Shown: in pieces, positions 1 to 9,020 of the stretch | How positions within the stretch are numbered: position 1 is the first letter of the stretch | Layout: each line of letters opens with the position of its first letter | NCBI RefSeq assembly: GCF_001514235.1 | Contig: NZ_KQ948935.1 | Location: 124,001 to 188,000 of the forward strand | Length of the DNA: 64,000 nt | Direction of reading: 5' to 3' | From: Streptomyces caeruleatus | GTDB taxonomy: Bacteria; Actinomycetota; Actinomycetes; Streptomycetales; Streptomycetaceae | The notes under the pieces: model-generated | Databases searched by the model: none | What the model was told of the DNA's origin: nothing | Seen by the model: the letters and a program-made list of their open reading frames with translations, nothing else | Position numbers and translations under genes: made by a program

Positions 1-27
1 GGCCGGATCCCGCCCCTGGAGGCCTCC

Positions 28-1602
28 ATGTCACACCGTTCGTCCCCGAACCGTCGCAGCGTTCTGCGCGGTTCGCTCGCCGCTTCGGCGGCGCTCACCC
101 TGCCCACGGCGCTGGGCTCGGCGCCGGCGTTCGCCCTGTCGGGGCGGCCCAGGGCGGGATGGGGCGTCCAGACGGGAGACGTGACCTGCGACTCGGGGCT
201 GGTGTGGGTGCGGTCCGACCGCCCGGCCCGGATGATCGTGGAGACGTCCGCGACCGAGTCGTTCCGCAAACCGCGCAGATTCCACGGCCCGCTGCTCGGC
301 GCGGGCACGGACTTCACCGGCACGACCCGGCTGCGCGGCCTGCCGTCCGCGGAGCAGATCCACTACCGCGTGCTGCTCGCCGACCCGGACGACCCCCGCC
401 GCACCGGCGAGCCGGTCACCGGCACCTTCCGTACGGCCTCGGCGCGGCGGCGCGACGGGGTGCGGTTCGTGTGGTCGGGCGACCTCGCCGGTCAGGGCTG
501 GGGCATCAACCCGGACTTCGGCGGCTACCGGATCTACAACGCGATGGCCGCGCTGGACCCGGACTTCTTCCTGTGCAGCGGTGACAACATCTACGCCGAC
601 GGCCCGATCTCGGCCTCGGTCGCGCTGCCCGACGGCAGCACCTGGCGGAACATCACCACCGAGGAGAAGTCCAAGGTCGCCGAGACCCTGGCCGAGTTCC
701 GCGGCAACTTCCGGTACAACCTGCTCGACGACAACCTCAAGCGGTTCAACGCCCAGGTCCCGTCCATCATCCAGTGGGACGACCACGAGGTGACCAACAA
801 CTGGTACCCCGGCGAGATCCTGGCCGACGCCCGCTACACCGAGAAGAACGTCGACGTCCTTGCCTCGCGCGCCCGGCAGGCGTTCTCGGAGTACTTCCCC
901 ATCTCGACGCTGCGCCGCCCCGACGGCCGGGTCTACCGCGTGGTCAACCACGGTCCGCTGCTGGACGTGTTCGTACTGGACATGCGCACCTACCGCAACG
1001 CCAACTCCACGGACGACCAGGCCACCGACGCCCAGGGCATCCTCGGCGCCGAGCAGCTGCGGTGGCTCAAGCGCGAGCTGGCCCGCTCCCGGGCGGTGTG
1101 GAAGGTGATCGCCTCGGACATGCCGCTCGGCCTGGTGGTGCCGGACACGGGCGACGGCAAGCCGAACGTCGAGGCCGTCGCGCAGGGTGACCCGGGGGCG
1201 CCGCTGGGGCGGGAGCTGCAGATCGCGGAGCTGCTGCGGTTCATCAAGCACCGCCGGATCACCGGCACGGTGTGGCTGACCGCCGACGTGCACTACACCT
1301 CGGCCCAGCACTACCAGCCGTCGCGGGCGGCCTTCACCGACTTCGAGCCGTTCTGGGAGTTCGTCTCCGGCCCGCTCAACGCGGGTGCGTTCCCGGCGAA
1401 CACGCTGGACAACACCTTCGGCCCGGACCGGGTGTTCATCAAGGCGCCGACGACCGCGAACGTCTCGCCGGCCGGCGGCTACCAGTTCTTCGGCGAGGTC
1501 GACATCGACGGCGACAGCGGCGAGCTGACGGTCCGGCTGCGCGAGTCCGACGGCACCGTGCTGTTCACGCAGGTCCTGCAGCCTGGCCGGGTCGGTCAGT
1601 AA
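28..1602 (+). CDS. phoD: Tat-exported PhoD-type alkaline phosphatase/phosphodiesterase
   Basis: 524 residues. The N-terminus has a twin-arginine signal (NRRSVLRG, a hydrophobic Ala/Leu stretch, then APAFA), so the enzyme should fold with metal and be secreted by Tat. A beta-sandwich PhoD N-terminal domain (about 40-135) precedes the metallophosphatase domain (about 145-510), with the metal-ligand signatures SGDNIYAD, QWDDHEVTNNW and LTADVHYTSAQHY. The family hydrolyses phosphomonoesters and phosphodiesters outside the cell to supply phosphate. GGAGG lies just upstream of the ATG. Only 27 bases precede the start, so PHO boxes cannot be assessed. The family call is firm; exact substrate is unknown. 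Confidence 0.93.
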   Translation: MSHRSSPNRRSVLRGSLAASAALTLPTALGSAPAFALSGRPRAGWGVQTGDVTCDSGLVWVRSDRPARMIVETSATESFRKPRRFHGPLLGAGTDFTGTTRLRGLPSAEQIHYRVLLADPDDPRRTGEPVTGTFRTASARRRDGVRFVWSGDLAGQGWGINPDFGGYRIYNAMAALDPDFFLCSGDNIYADGPISASVALPDGSTWRNITTEEKSKVAETLAEFRGNFRYNLLDDNLKRFNAQVPSIIQWDDHEVTNNWYPGEILADARYTEKNVDVLASRARQAFSEYFPISTLRRPDGRVYRVVNHGPLLDVFVLDMRTYRNANSTDDQATDAQGILGAEQLRWLKRELARSRAVWKVIASDMPLGLVVPDTGDGKPNVEAVAQGDPGAPLGRELQIAELLRFIKHRRITGTVWLTADVHYTSAQHYQPSRAAFTDFEPFWEFVSGPLNAGAFPANTLDNTFGPDRVFIKAPTTANVSPAGGYQFFGEVDIDGDSGELTVRLRESDGTVLFTQVLQPGRVGQ

Positions 1603-1621
1603 CTCCCGTAGCCTGGACCTC

Positions 1622-1658
1622 GTGCCGCGTACCGGTGTCATCCCCCGGTGCGCGGCAC
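1622..1658 (+). terminator. Hairpin terminator after the phosphatase gene
   Basis: Nested inverted repeat: GTGCCGCG (1622-1629) pairs with CGCGGCAC (1651-1658), and inside it ACCGG (1631-1635) pairs with CCGGT (1645-1649). It starts about 20 bases after the stop codon of the phosphatase gene, as expected for a GC-rich Streptomyces terminator without a U-tract. Confidence 0.6.
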
Positions 1659-1772
1659 GGTCGTGTCCAGGTGCTTCGACGGCGGGCCCACCCGGCCGGG
1701 CGAACTCGGCCTGAGAATCGGTGTTTTCGCAGGTCAGAGCCGATTGTCAGTGGTCGCCTCTACGGTTTTTCC

Positions 1773-3185
1773 ATGACGCGATCTTTGCAGGCCGTGGCCT
1801 ATCACCGACCCTCCGTGCTGGAGTCCGCAGCGGACGGACAGCGCCTGGGGCTCGAGACCTCCCGGGGTGCGACGCCCTCGGGCGTGGAGGACCATCCGCG
1901 GTTCTTCACGGGCTTCCTGACGTCCCCTCAGGTGGCCTCCGCCGGGCTGCTCGCGGTGGCCGACGTTGCTGCGGCCCGGTACTACCAGCGGCAACTGCGC
2001 GCCTCCCTCGACCCGGTCGTGACGGGCAACGGCGACCGGCTGCGCTTCGAGTCGTTCTCCGGCTGCTGCGGGGTGTACGCCCGCCTGGACGTGCTGGAGT
2101 CGGGCCTGGACGGCGGCGAGGTGGGGCACGGCACGACGAACGTCGACGTCAACAACCCGCTGCGCGAGGCCCTGTCCAGGATGGGCGCGGACGATCCGCT
2201 GCATCTGCGCGTGGGTCCGGAGGAACTGGCGGTGACCACGCTGGACGGTCCGGTCGTGGAGAAGAAGGTGCCGCTCCCGGACCGCTGGCTGCGGGGCTTC
2301 GCGGAGGCGCAGGTCACAGCGGCGGGCTTCGATCTGCGGGCCGAGCTGTCAGCCGCCGAGGCCGTGCGGTTCCTGCGGGCGCTGCCGCGCGGTGGGGCGC
2401 GGGGCGCCTCGGTGGGTGCACGGTGGGTGGTGCCGTCGGGGAGCGGCGGGCTGCGGCCGACCACGCGTGCGGTGCCCGGCGCGGTGTGTCTGCCCGGCCC
2501 TGAGCGGCTGGTCGCGCTCCAGCGGGTGCTGCGGCATGCCACGGCCCTGCGGGTTTACGGCCCCTCGGTCACCGGCGGCGGGGCCGCCACGGCCAGTGCG
2601 TGGGAGGTGGTCCTGCCGGGCATGCGGCTGACGCTGACCCTGTCGCCCGACGCCTCGCGTGGCTTCTCCGGCGAGGGCGGCGTCCTCGACGCGCTCGCGA
2701 CCGACGAGGCCGCCGAGGACGCGGAGCTGATCGCGGTGCTCCTCGCATGGGAGCCCTGTGTCGACGTGGCCGACCTGGCGGCCGCCTCGGGCCTCACACC
2801 CGAGCGCGTGCGGGCGGCCCTGGTCCGTCTGGGTACGTCGGGGCGGGTCGGATACGACACGGCGGAGGCGGCGTACTTCCACCGGGAGCTGCCGTACGAC
2901 GCCGAGCGCGTGGAGCGGCACAACCCGCGGCTGCGTGCGGCCCGGGCGCTGGTGGCGGCGGACGCGGTGTCGCTGGACGGCGCCGTCGGGACGGTGACGG
3001 CGCAGGACGGACATGTGCACCGGGTGCGCGACCATGGGGGCGCGCTCAGTTGCAGCTGCCTGTGGTGGGCGAAGTACCGGGGCGGGCGCGGCCCGTGCAA
3101 GCACGCGCTGGCGGTACGGATGGTGCGGCGCGGCATGGCCGCGGCGGAGCGGGACATGGCACGAGTCGACGGGGGTGCGCGATGA
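1773..3185 (+). CDS. SWIM zinc-finger protein
   Basis: 470 residues from ATG 1773; the frame is open further upstream but that part reads through the phosphatase end and terminator. The C-terminus (about residues 415-440) carries the SWIM pattern CSC-x(n)-CKH (CSCLWWAKYRGGRGPCKHAL), a Zn-binding fold thought to bind DNA or protein. The rest is unassigned alpha/beta sequence. The stop overlaps the start of the next gene by 4 bases (ATGA), so the two are translationally coupled. In many Streptomyces genomes, as I recall, SWIM and DUF6493-type genes sit with MoxR ATPase and vWA genes; those partners are not adjacent here. Function unknown. Confidence 0.85.
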   Translation: MTRSLQAVAYHRPSVLESAADGQRLGLETSRGATPSGVEDHPRFFTGFLTSPQVASAGLLAVADVAAARYYQRQLRASLDPVVTGNGDRLRFESFSGCCGVYARLDVLESGLDGGEVGHGTTNVDVNNPLREALSRMGADDPLHLRVGPEELAVTTLDGPVVEKKVPLPDRWLRGFAEAQVTAAGFDLRAELSAAEAVRFLRALPRGGARGASVGARWVVPSGSGGLRPTTRAVPGAVCLPGPERLVALQRVLRHATALRVYGPSVTGGGAATASAWEVVLPGMRLTLTLSPDASRGFSGEGGVLDALATDEAAEDAELIAVLLAWEPCVDVADLAAASGLTPERVRAALVRLGTSGRVGYDTAEAAYFHRELPYDAERVERHNPRLRAARALVAADAVSLDGAVGTVTAQDGHVHRVRDHGGALSCSCLWWAKYRGGRGPCKHALAVRMVRRGMAAAERDMARVDGGAR

Positions 3186-5842
3186 GTTCACTGATGGACG
3201 CGGTACGGGCCGGGCGGACGGCCGAGGCGGTGAGCCTGCTGGACGGGATGACGGATGCCGAACGGCGGGCGTGTTTTCCCGAGTTGAGGGCACTGCGCAA
3301 GGAGCTGAGGGCGGACCAGTGGACGGCGCAGGCCCGGCGCGCCTATCCCGCGCTGCATGCGGCGGGGACCGCTTGCCAGACCGGTGCGGCCGGAGTGGCC
3401 AACTGGCTCGCGGCCTCCGACATGCGCTGGTGGCCCGCGTCTCCGGGCGTACTGATCGACCTCCTGGGCGACCGGGCCCCCGGCTGGCTCGGCGACGTGG
3501 TGCACCGACTGGCCGAGCGCCCGGTCAGCTCGCGGGTGCCCTACGAACTGATGGCGGGCCTGGTGCGGCTCTCCGGCTGCCCGGTGCCGACGACGGAGGC
3601 CTATGTCCACGGCTGGGTGGAGCACATCGGCCATGTCTGGCAGCGCGGCGACACGGTCCTGGACCGGTTGCGCAAGGACCCGCACCTCGGAAGGCTCGCG
3701 GCGGCGCTCTTCGAGACGAACGACATCGGCGGCCGGCTGGCCTGGACGGCCACCGAAGGTCCGGACAGCTGGACGGAGGCGCTCGCGCGGCTCACCGTCG
3801 AAGGCGTCCTGGACCGGAAGGCGACGGTCGACGCGTGTCTGGCACGACTCCTGCGGGGCGGTCCGGCCGCCGATCACCGGGTGTTCCTGCGCATGCTGAA
3901 GGCCTTCGCCCTCACCCGAGAGGAGGAGCGGGAACACCTGGCCGACTGGCTGGCCCTGGCTTCCGACGCCGCGTCCGTCGTGGCGGCTCACGCCCAGTCG
4001 GTGCTGGCGTCGCTGGCCCTGGACGGTGAACTGACCGCACGTCAGCTGGCCGAGCTGTCGGGCGCTGTCCTCTTCCGCACCGAGAAGAAGCTGGTGCGGG
4101 CCCAGCTGGTCCTGCTGGGCAAGGTGATCGCCCGGGACGCGTCCACAGCGGACGAGTTGTTGCCCGCGGTGGCCCAGGCCTTCGGGCACGAGGACTCGGA
4201 CGTGCAGGAGCGGGCGCTGAAGCTGGTGGAACGGCATGTACGAAAGGCCGGGACGGCTGCGGTACGGGAGGAACTCGTCGCGGCGGCCGGGCAGTTGATC
4301 CCCTTCCTGCGGGCGCGGGCGGCCCAGAGCCTCGGCGCGTCTGCCGTGGCGGCGGAGCCGGTGACGTACGAGGAGGTCCTGCCGCCCGCACCGGAGCCGG
4401 CGCGTCTCGCGCCCGCGCCCGATTCGGTGACGGAACTCGCCGAAGAGATCGGGGCGTTGCTTGCCACGGACGGGGACGTGGCGGCCTTCGAGCGGACCCT
4501 GGACGGACTCGTGCGGCATGCGTACGGCGACCGGGACATGCTGCTGGAGGCCCTGGAGCCGGTCGTCGCTGGGCGCTGGTGGGACCAGAGAGATCCGCAG
4601 TACAGGTTCAGCGTGGACGACCACTTCACCGGGAACCACGGTCTGTTCAACGCGGCGCACGGCCTGGAACTCCTGCTCGCGACAGTGCGGGGGAAGCTGC
4701 TGACCACCACACTCCACAAGGCTCTCCGGCGCTGGACCGTCACCACCGACTGCGGTCACAGCCCGCTCGCGCGGGCCTTCGAGGCCCGTATCTGGGAGGT
4801 CGCGTACCGGATCCGCACCGAGCCGCTTCCGTTCCTGCTGTCCACGCCCACCTGGGGCACGGGTCTGCTGGAGCCGGACGAGCTGGTGGCACGGCTGGAC
4901 CAGTACCGGCGGCTCGGGGCACGGGTGTCGGACGCCGACTTCGCGCAGGCGCTGCTGCGGGTCCGGCGCGGCGACCGTACGGTGGCCGAGGCGGCAGCGG
5001 GGCGGGCGGCGGCGCTCGGCACCCCGGAGGGGGCGCGACTCTCCGAGTGGCTGGCGTCCGGGGCTCCCGCCGTGCCGGCGTTCCGGCGGCGGACGACCGA
5101 GGACCGGATACTCGTCGAGTCGGCGGAAGTGGCCGAACTGCAGGGGGACTTCCCGTCCGGGTTCCGGCCGCTGGGGCGGCCCGTGAGCGTCTACCGGGAC
5201 CGCTGGCGCTGCTACCACTGGAGCGACGGCATGCGGCAGCACTGGCTGGCCCTGCTTCCCGAGCAACGAGAACTCGTGGCGGTCAGGATGCTGCGCGACT
5301 TCTGCGCGGCCGCCGTCCACGACACCCGAGGGGACGCGGCGGTTCTGCCCCTGCTGGCCGAGTCGGGCGGCGAGGCCGGTGAGGCGGTCCATCTGTCGGT
5401 GGCGTACGGGCTCGGTGCACGGCATCCGGAGGACCGGCTCGCCGCTGTGGACGCCCTGCTGGTGCTGGCGGCGCGCGGCCAGCTCGACGCGGGGCGGATC
5501 GGCGCGGACCTGGGGCAGTTGGTGCGACTCGGGGCCGTGAAGCCGTCGCGGCTCGTGGAGTCGATGCGGACAGCGGTGGCCACAGGGGCGAACGCGACCA
5601 TATGGGGGATGCTCCGGCACACCGTTCCGGTCCTGCTCGCGGACCTCTCGACCGAAAGTGTGGCTGGTCCGGCGCGGGGACTCGCGGATCTCCTGGCCGT
5701 CGCCGCGGAGTGCGCGGAACGCACGGGGGCACGCGAGGAGATACCGCACCTGGCGCGGACGGCGGACCGCCGTGGCTCGTCCCGGCTGGTGACCCAGGCC
5801 CGGCGACTGCGCAGCGCGCTGGCGGAGGAGGTGGCCGCCTGA
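3182..5842 (+). CDS. DUF6493-like large protein of unknown function
   Basis: 886 residues from ATG 3182, which overlaps the SWIM gene stop. It begins MSSLMDAVRAGRTAEAV and reads as a helical-repeat protein: repeated Leu/Ala-rich helices with HEAT-like spacing between about 60 and 370, for example a stretch ending EDSDVQERALKLVERHV near 345. The C-terminal half (about 480-780) has conserved-looking WRCYHWSDGMRQHW. No catalytic motif was recognised. The family name is from memory of the Streptomyces SWIM neighbour, not from a search. A scaffold role with the SWIM protein is inference. Confidence 0.75.
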   Translation: MSSLMDAVRAGRTAEAVSLLDGMTDAERRACFPELRALRKELRADQWTAQARRAYPALHAAGTACQTGAAGVANWLAASDMRWWPASPGVLIDLLGDRAPGWLGDVVHRLAERPVSSRVPYELMAGLVRLSGCPVPTTEAYVHGWVEHIGHVWQRGDTVLDRLRKDPHLGRLAAALFETNDIGGRLAWTATEGPDSWTEALARLTVEGVLDRKATVDACLARLLRGGPAADHRVFLRMLKAFALTREEEREHLADWLALASDAASVVAAHAQSVLASLALDGELTARQLAELSGAVLFRTEKKLVRAQLVLLGKVIARDASTADELLPAVAQAFGHEDSDVQERALKLVERHVRKAGTAAVREELVAAAGQLIPFLRARAAQSLGASAVAAEPVTYEEVLPPAPEPARLAPAPDSVTELAEEIGALLATDGDVAAFERTLDGLVRHAYGDRDMLLEALEPVVAGRWWDQRDPQYRFSVDDHFTGNHGLFNAAHGLELLLATVRGKLLTTTLHKALRRWTVTTDCGHSPLARAFEARIWEVAYRIRTEPLPFLLSTPTWGTGLLEPDELVARLDQYRRLGARVSDADFAQALLRVRRGDRTVAEAAAGRAAALGTPEGARLSEWLASGAPAVPAFRRRTTEDRILVESAEVAELQGDFPSGFRPLGRPVSVYRDRWRCYHWSDGMRQHWLALLPEQRELVAVRMLRDFCAAAVHDTRGDAAVLPLLAESGGEAGEAVHLSVAYGLGARHPEDRLAAVDALLVLAARGQLDAGRIGADLGQLVRLGAVKPSRLVESMRTAVATGANATIWGMLRHTVPVLLADLSTESVAGPARGLADLLAVAAECAERTGAREEIPHLARTADRRGSSRLVTQARRLRSALAEEVAA

Positions 5843-5992
5843 CGAGACCCGCCACCGCGCCGCCCGATCACCCGCCTCTGCCGACTCCCCGCCGCGCCCC
5901 CCACCCCGCGCTGCGCCTGGCCCACCTCGCCGCGCGACATAATTGAATAGACGACAAAACCGGCATAAGCCTTCTTTACCGCCCGGTCACAA

Positions 5993-6010
5993 TGCGTTCG
6001 TGATCACGCA
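5993..6010 (+). promoter_or_regulatory. Dyad in AT-rich leader of the ACT-GNAT gene
   Basis: TGCGT (5993-5997) and ACGCA (6006-6010) flank the perfect palindrome GTGATCAC (6000-6007), 25 bases before the ATG of the next gene. The preceding 60 bases are unusually AT-rich for this window (ATAATTGAATAG near 5940-5950), which fits a promoter. No Shine-Dalgarno site is visible before ATG 6035. Operator role is inference. Confidence 0.3.
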
Positions 6011-6034
6011 ACACCCTTCCTTCACAGTGGCTGC

Positions 6035-7504
6035 ATGAGTCGAGACATATCCGATGTGACGCGGGCGAAGCACGGGCGCCCCGTGCACCACTGGCGACGC
6101 AACGCCATCCAACTGGCCGCCCTCCTTACGGCGGTGGCCGTGGTCGACGGCGTGACGCACCTGATCGGGAACGGGCCCGACGGACCGGCCCTGCTGCTGG
6201 TCCCGGCGACGGCGCTGGCCGCGGCGGCGGGGTTCCACTCATGGTGGTCACGCCGCCACGGTCACGCACCGCCGACGAGCGATACCGGTGCCCGGCCGCC
6301 CTCCGCGGAGCAGGCCGGGCCGTCGGAGCAGTCGCGGGAGACGTCCGCGACGGTGTCCGAGGAGAGCGCGCTGTGGCGGATGCGGACGACGGTGAAGGAC
6401 GCGCCGGGTTCGCTCGCGGCGCTGTGCACGGCGCTCGCCCGGCTGCGGGTGGACATCCTCAGCCTCCAGACCCACCCACTGGCGGAGGGGACGGTGGACG
6501 AGTTCCTGCTCCGTGCGCCCGGTGGGGTCGCGGCGGCCGAGATCACGGAGGCGGTGTCGGTGGCCGGCGGTGCCGGGACCTGGATCGAGCGGGCCGACGC
6601 CCATGACCTGGTGGACGCGCCGACCCGGGTGCTGGGCCTCGCCACCCGTACCGCCCTGGACGCGGCAGAACTCCCGCTGGCACTGCGGCAGTTGCTGGGG
6701 CGGTGCACCATCCGTTCGCTGCCCGCGGTGCCGGCCGGGGGCGGCCGGGGTCCGAAGGCGGTTCCGGTGGAGGGGGCGCTCGAGGAGACCGTGATGCGGC
6801 TGCGGGCGCCGGAAGGTGGAGTGATCACCGTGGAGCGGCCGTATCTGCCGTTCACGCCGACCGAGTTCGCGCGGGCGCGGGCGCTGGTGGAGCTGGACGC
6901 CCTGCTCGGCCCGCGCGTGCCGGGCAGCGAGGACGTGCTGACGCTGCCCGAGGGCAACGACATCACGGTGCGCCGGGTGGACACCGGTGACCTTCGGGCC
7001 GCGAAGGAGATGCACGGGCGGTGCTCCGCGCGGACGCTCCGGATGCGGTACCACGGGCCCGTCGGGGACGCCGACCGCTATCTGAGCCACCTGCTCAGTC
7101 CGAGGTTCGGGCGGACGATCGCCGTGCAGACCGCGTCGGGGCGCATCGTCGGGCTCGGTCATCTGTTGTGGGACGGGGACGAGACGGAGGTCGCGCTGCT
7201 TGTCGAGGATACGTGGCAACGGCGAGGCATCGGCGCCGAGTTGCTGCGCAGGCTGGTGGGGATGGCGGTGGAGGCGGGATGCGAGAGCGTGTACGCCGTG
7301 ACGCAGTCGTCCAACACCGGGATGGTCGCGGCGATGCGGGGGCTGGGGCTCCCCCTCGACTATCAGGTCGAGGAGGGGACCCTGGTCATCACCGCGCGGT
7401 TGGCTCCGCCGGTTGAGCCGGAGGGGGCCGTGGGGGTTGTGGGGCGCTTGTCCGGTGCGGGTGAGTTGGGCGGGGCCTCATCGCGTGAGGGCCGTAAGGG
7501 CTAG
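6035..7504 (+). CDS. Membrane-tethered ACT-GNAT acetyltransferase-like protein
   Basis: 489 residues. Two hydrophobic segments (about 24-44 and 50-70) anchor the N-terminus. After an acidic linker there is an ACT-like domain (about 112-190, MRTTVKDAPGSLAALCTALA), the fold that senses amino acids. The C-terminal part (about 310-465) is a GNAT domain with the acetyl-CoA loop QRRGIGAELL. The region between them is unassigned. The likely role is an acetyltransferase whose activity responds to a small molecule; the substrate is not visible. The gene stands alone and converges on the next gene across a tandem repeat. Confidence 0.75.
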   Translation: MSRDISDVTRAKHGRPVHHWRRNAIQLAALLTAVAVVDGVTHLIGNGPDGPALLLVPATALAAAAGFHSWWSRRHGHAPPTSDTGARPPSAEQAGPSEQSRETSATVSEESALWRMRTTVKDAPGSLAALCTALARLRVDILSLQTHPLAEGTVDEFLLRAPGGVAAAEITEAVSVAGGAGTWIERADAHDLVDAPTRVLGLATRTALDAAELPLALRQLLGRCTIRSLPAVPAGGGRGPKAVPVEGALEETVMRLRAPEGGVITVERPYLPFTPTEFARARALVELDALLGPRVPGSEDVLTLPEGNDITVRRVDTGDLRAAKEMHGRCSARTLRMRYHGPVGDADRYLSHLLSPRFGRTIAVQTASGRIVGLGHLLWDGDETEVALLVEDTWQRRGIGAELLRRLVGMAVEAGCESVYAVTQSSNTGMVAAMRGLGLPLDYQVEEGTLVITARLAPPVEPEGAVGVVGRLSGAGELGGASSREGRKG

Positions 7505-7513
7505 GCCCGGGCG

Positions 7514-7775
7514 GCGGCTGCGGGTTCATTGTGGCTGGTCGCGCAGTTCCCCGCGCCCCTGTGGGGGGGTTAAGCCCGGGAAGCGGCTGCGGGTTCGCTG
7601 TGGCTGGTCGCGCAGTTCCCCGCGCCCCTGTGGGGGGGTTAAGCCCGGGAAGCGGCTGCGGGTTCGCTGTGGCTGGTCGCGCAGTTCCCCGCGCCCCTGT
7701 GGGGGGGGTTAAGCCCGGGAAGCGGCTGCGGGTTCGTTGTGGCTGGTCGCGCAGTTCCCCGCGCCCCTGGGGGGG
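7514..7775 (+). repeat. Four tandem copies of a 69-bp unit
   Basis: Copies begin at 7514, 7583, 7652 and 7722 (periods 69, 69 and 70; the last full unit has one extra G in a G-run; copy 4 is partial). Each holds the core GCGCAGTTCCCCGCGCCCCT (7541-7560, 7610-7629, 7679-7698, 7749-7768) followed by a G-run and TTAAGCCCGGGAAGCGG. The same core recurs at 43466-43485 and, reversed, at 52152-52171. Copies are nearly identical, so the expansion is recent. The reverse-strand PLP gene ends inside the array. Confidence 0.95.
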
Positions 7776-8926
7776 TGCGCCGCCGTGCCCAGCGCTCCGG
7801 CCAGATCGGCCCACAGGTCCTCCACGTCCTCCAGGCCCACCGACATCCGTAGCAGCCGGTCGCTCACGCCCGCGCCCCGTCTGTCGTCCGCGTCGACGAT
7901 GCGGTGGCTGATGGACGCCGGGTGCTGGATGAGGGTGTCGACGCTGCCGAGGCTCACGGCCGGGGTGATCAGACGGACGCCGGCGATGACCTCGTGCGGG
8001 TCGCCGTCAACCTCGAAGGCGATCATGGCGCCGCCGATGCGCGGGTAGTGCACGCGGGAGACACGGAGGTCAGCGGTGAGGCGGCGGGCGAGTTCGGCGG
8101 CGGTCTCGGAGGCGGCCCGGACACGCACGGGGAGGGTGGAGAGGCCGCGCAGCAGGAGGTAGCCGGCCAGCGGATGCAGGACGCCACCTGTGGCGAAACG
8201 TATCTGCCGGAGCCGTCCGGCGAACTCCTCGTCGCAGGCCACCACGCCCGCCATCACGTCCCCGTGTCCGCCGAGGTACTTGGTGGCGCTGTGCAGCACC
8301 AGCCGTGCGCCGTGTTCGGCGGGGCGCTGGAGCACGGGCGTGGCGAAGGTGTTGTCGGCGAGCAGCGGCACGGATCCGCAGGCGTGGGCCACGGCGCGCA
8401 GGTCCACCTCGGCGAGCGTGGGGTTGGCCGGGGACTCGACCATCACCAGCCCGGTGTCCGGACGCAGCGCGTCCGCGATGCCGGCCGGGTCGGTCCAGGT
8501 CACCTCCGAGCCCAGCAGCCCGGCGGTGAGCAGGTGGTCGCTGCAGCCGTACAGCGGACGTACGGCGACGACATGGCGTAGGCCCATCGAGGCCCGTACG
8601 AGAAGGACCGCGGTCAGGGCCGCCATCCCGCTGGCGAAGGCGACCGCCGCCTCGGTGCCCTCCAGGCGGGCCAGGGCGGTCTCGAAGCGGGCCACGGTCG
8701 GGTTGCCGAGGCGGCCGTAGACGGGCGGGCCGTCCGGCTCGGCGCCGGTGGTCGCGAAGGCGTCGATGCGGGCGGCCTCGCCGCGGCTGTCGTAGGAAGG
8801 GTAGGTGGTGGACAGGTCGATCGGCGGGGCGTGCAGTCCCTGCCGGGCGAGGTCGTCGCGGCCGGCGTGGACGGCCTCGGTGGCGAGTGCTCTCGATGCG
8901 GTGCGTACGTCGTCGTACCCGTGCAT
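7709..8926 (-). CDS. Cystathionine gamma-synthase/lyase-type PLP enzyme
   Basis: About 405 residues of the Cys/Met-metabolism PLP family (fold type I), which does gamma-replacement or elimination on cystathionine, homoserine esters or methionine. Hallmarks are YGRLGNPTVARFE near the N-terminus, SGMAALTAVLL, the PLP-Asp loop ADNTFATPVLQRP, and the Schiff-base lysine in LHSATKYLGGHGDV. ATG 8926 has GGGAGG 11 bases upstream; ATG 8959 in the same frame has no visible ribosome site. The last ~20 residues (GAGNCATSHNEP...) are encoded by the 69-bp repeat, and the stop codon is the TTAA of that repeat. The gene diverges from an Lrp/AsnC gene that probably controls it. Confidence 0.88.
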   Translation of the reverse strand: MHGYDDVRTASRALATEAVHAGRDDLARQGLHAPPIDLSTTYPSYDSRGEAARIDAFATTGAEPDGPPVYGRLGNPTVARFETALARLEGTEAAVAFASGMAALTAVLLVRASMGLRHVVAVRPLYGCSDHLLTAGLLGSEVTWTDPAGIADALRPDTGLVMVESPANPTLAEVDLRAVAHACGSVPLLADNTFATPVLQRPAEHGARLVLHSATKYLGGHGDVMAGVVACDEEFAGRLRQIRFATGGVLHPLAGYLLLRGLSTLPVRVRAASETAAELARRLTADLRVSRVHYPRIGGAMIAFEVDGDPHEVIAGVRLITPAVSLGSVDTLIQHPASISHRIVDADDRRGAGVSDRLLRMSVGLEDVEDLWADLAGALGTAAHPPRGAGNCATSHNEPAAASRA

Positions 8927-9020
8927 ACCGGCGTATGCCTCCCTGCTCGCTGGGTCCATGGAGGGGAAGACTGAACAACGGGCGGGGCTCTCGGGCGGAG
9001 CCCCGTGTTACGTTCGGCGT

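Noticed and set aside
31..1641. Long antisense ORF over the phosphatase gene
   Set aside because: Frame shadow of GC-rich coding DNA; the opposite strand has full PhoD motifs.
3188..5749. 853-residue antisense ORF over the DUF6493-like gene
   Set aside because: His/Arg/Gly-rich shadow composition, no domain, conflicts with a coupled gene on the plus strand.
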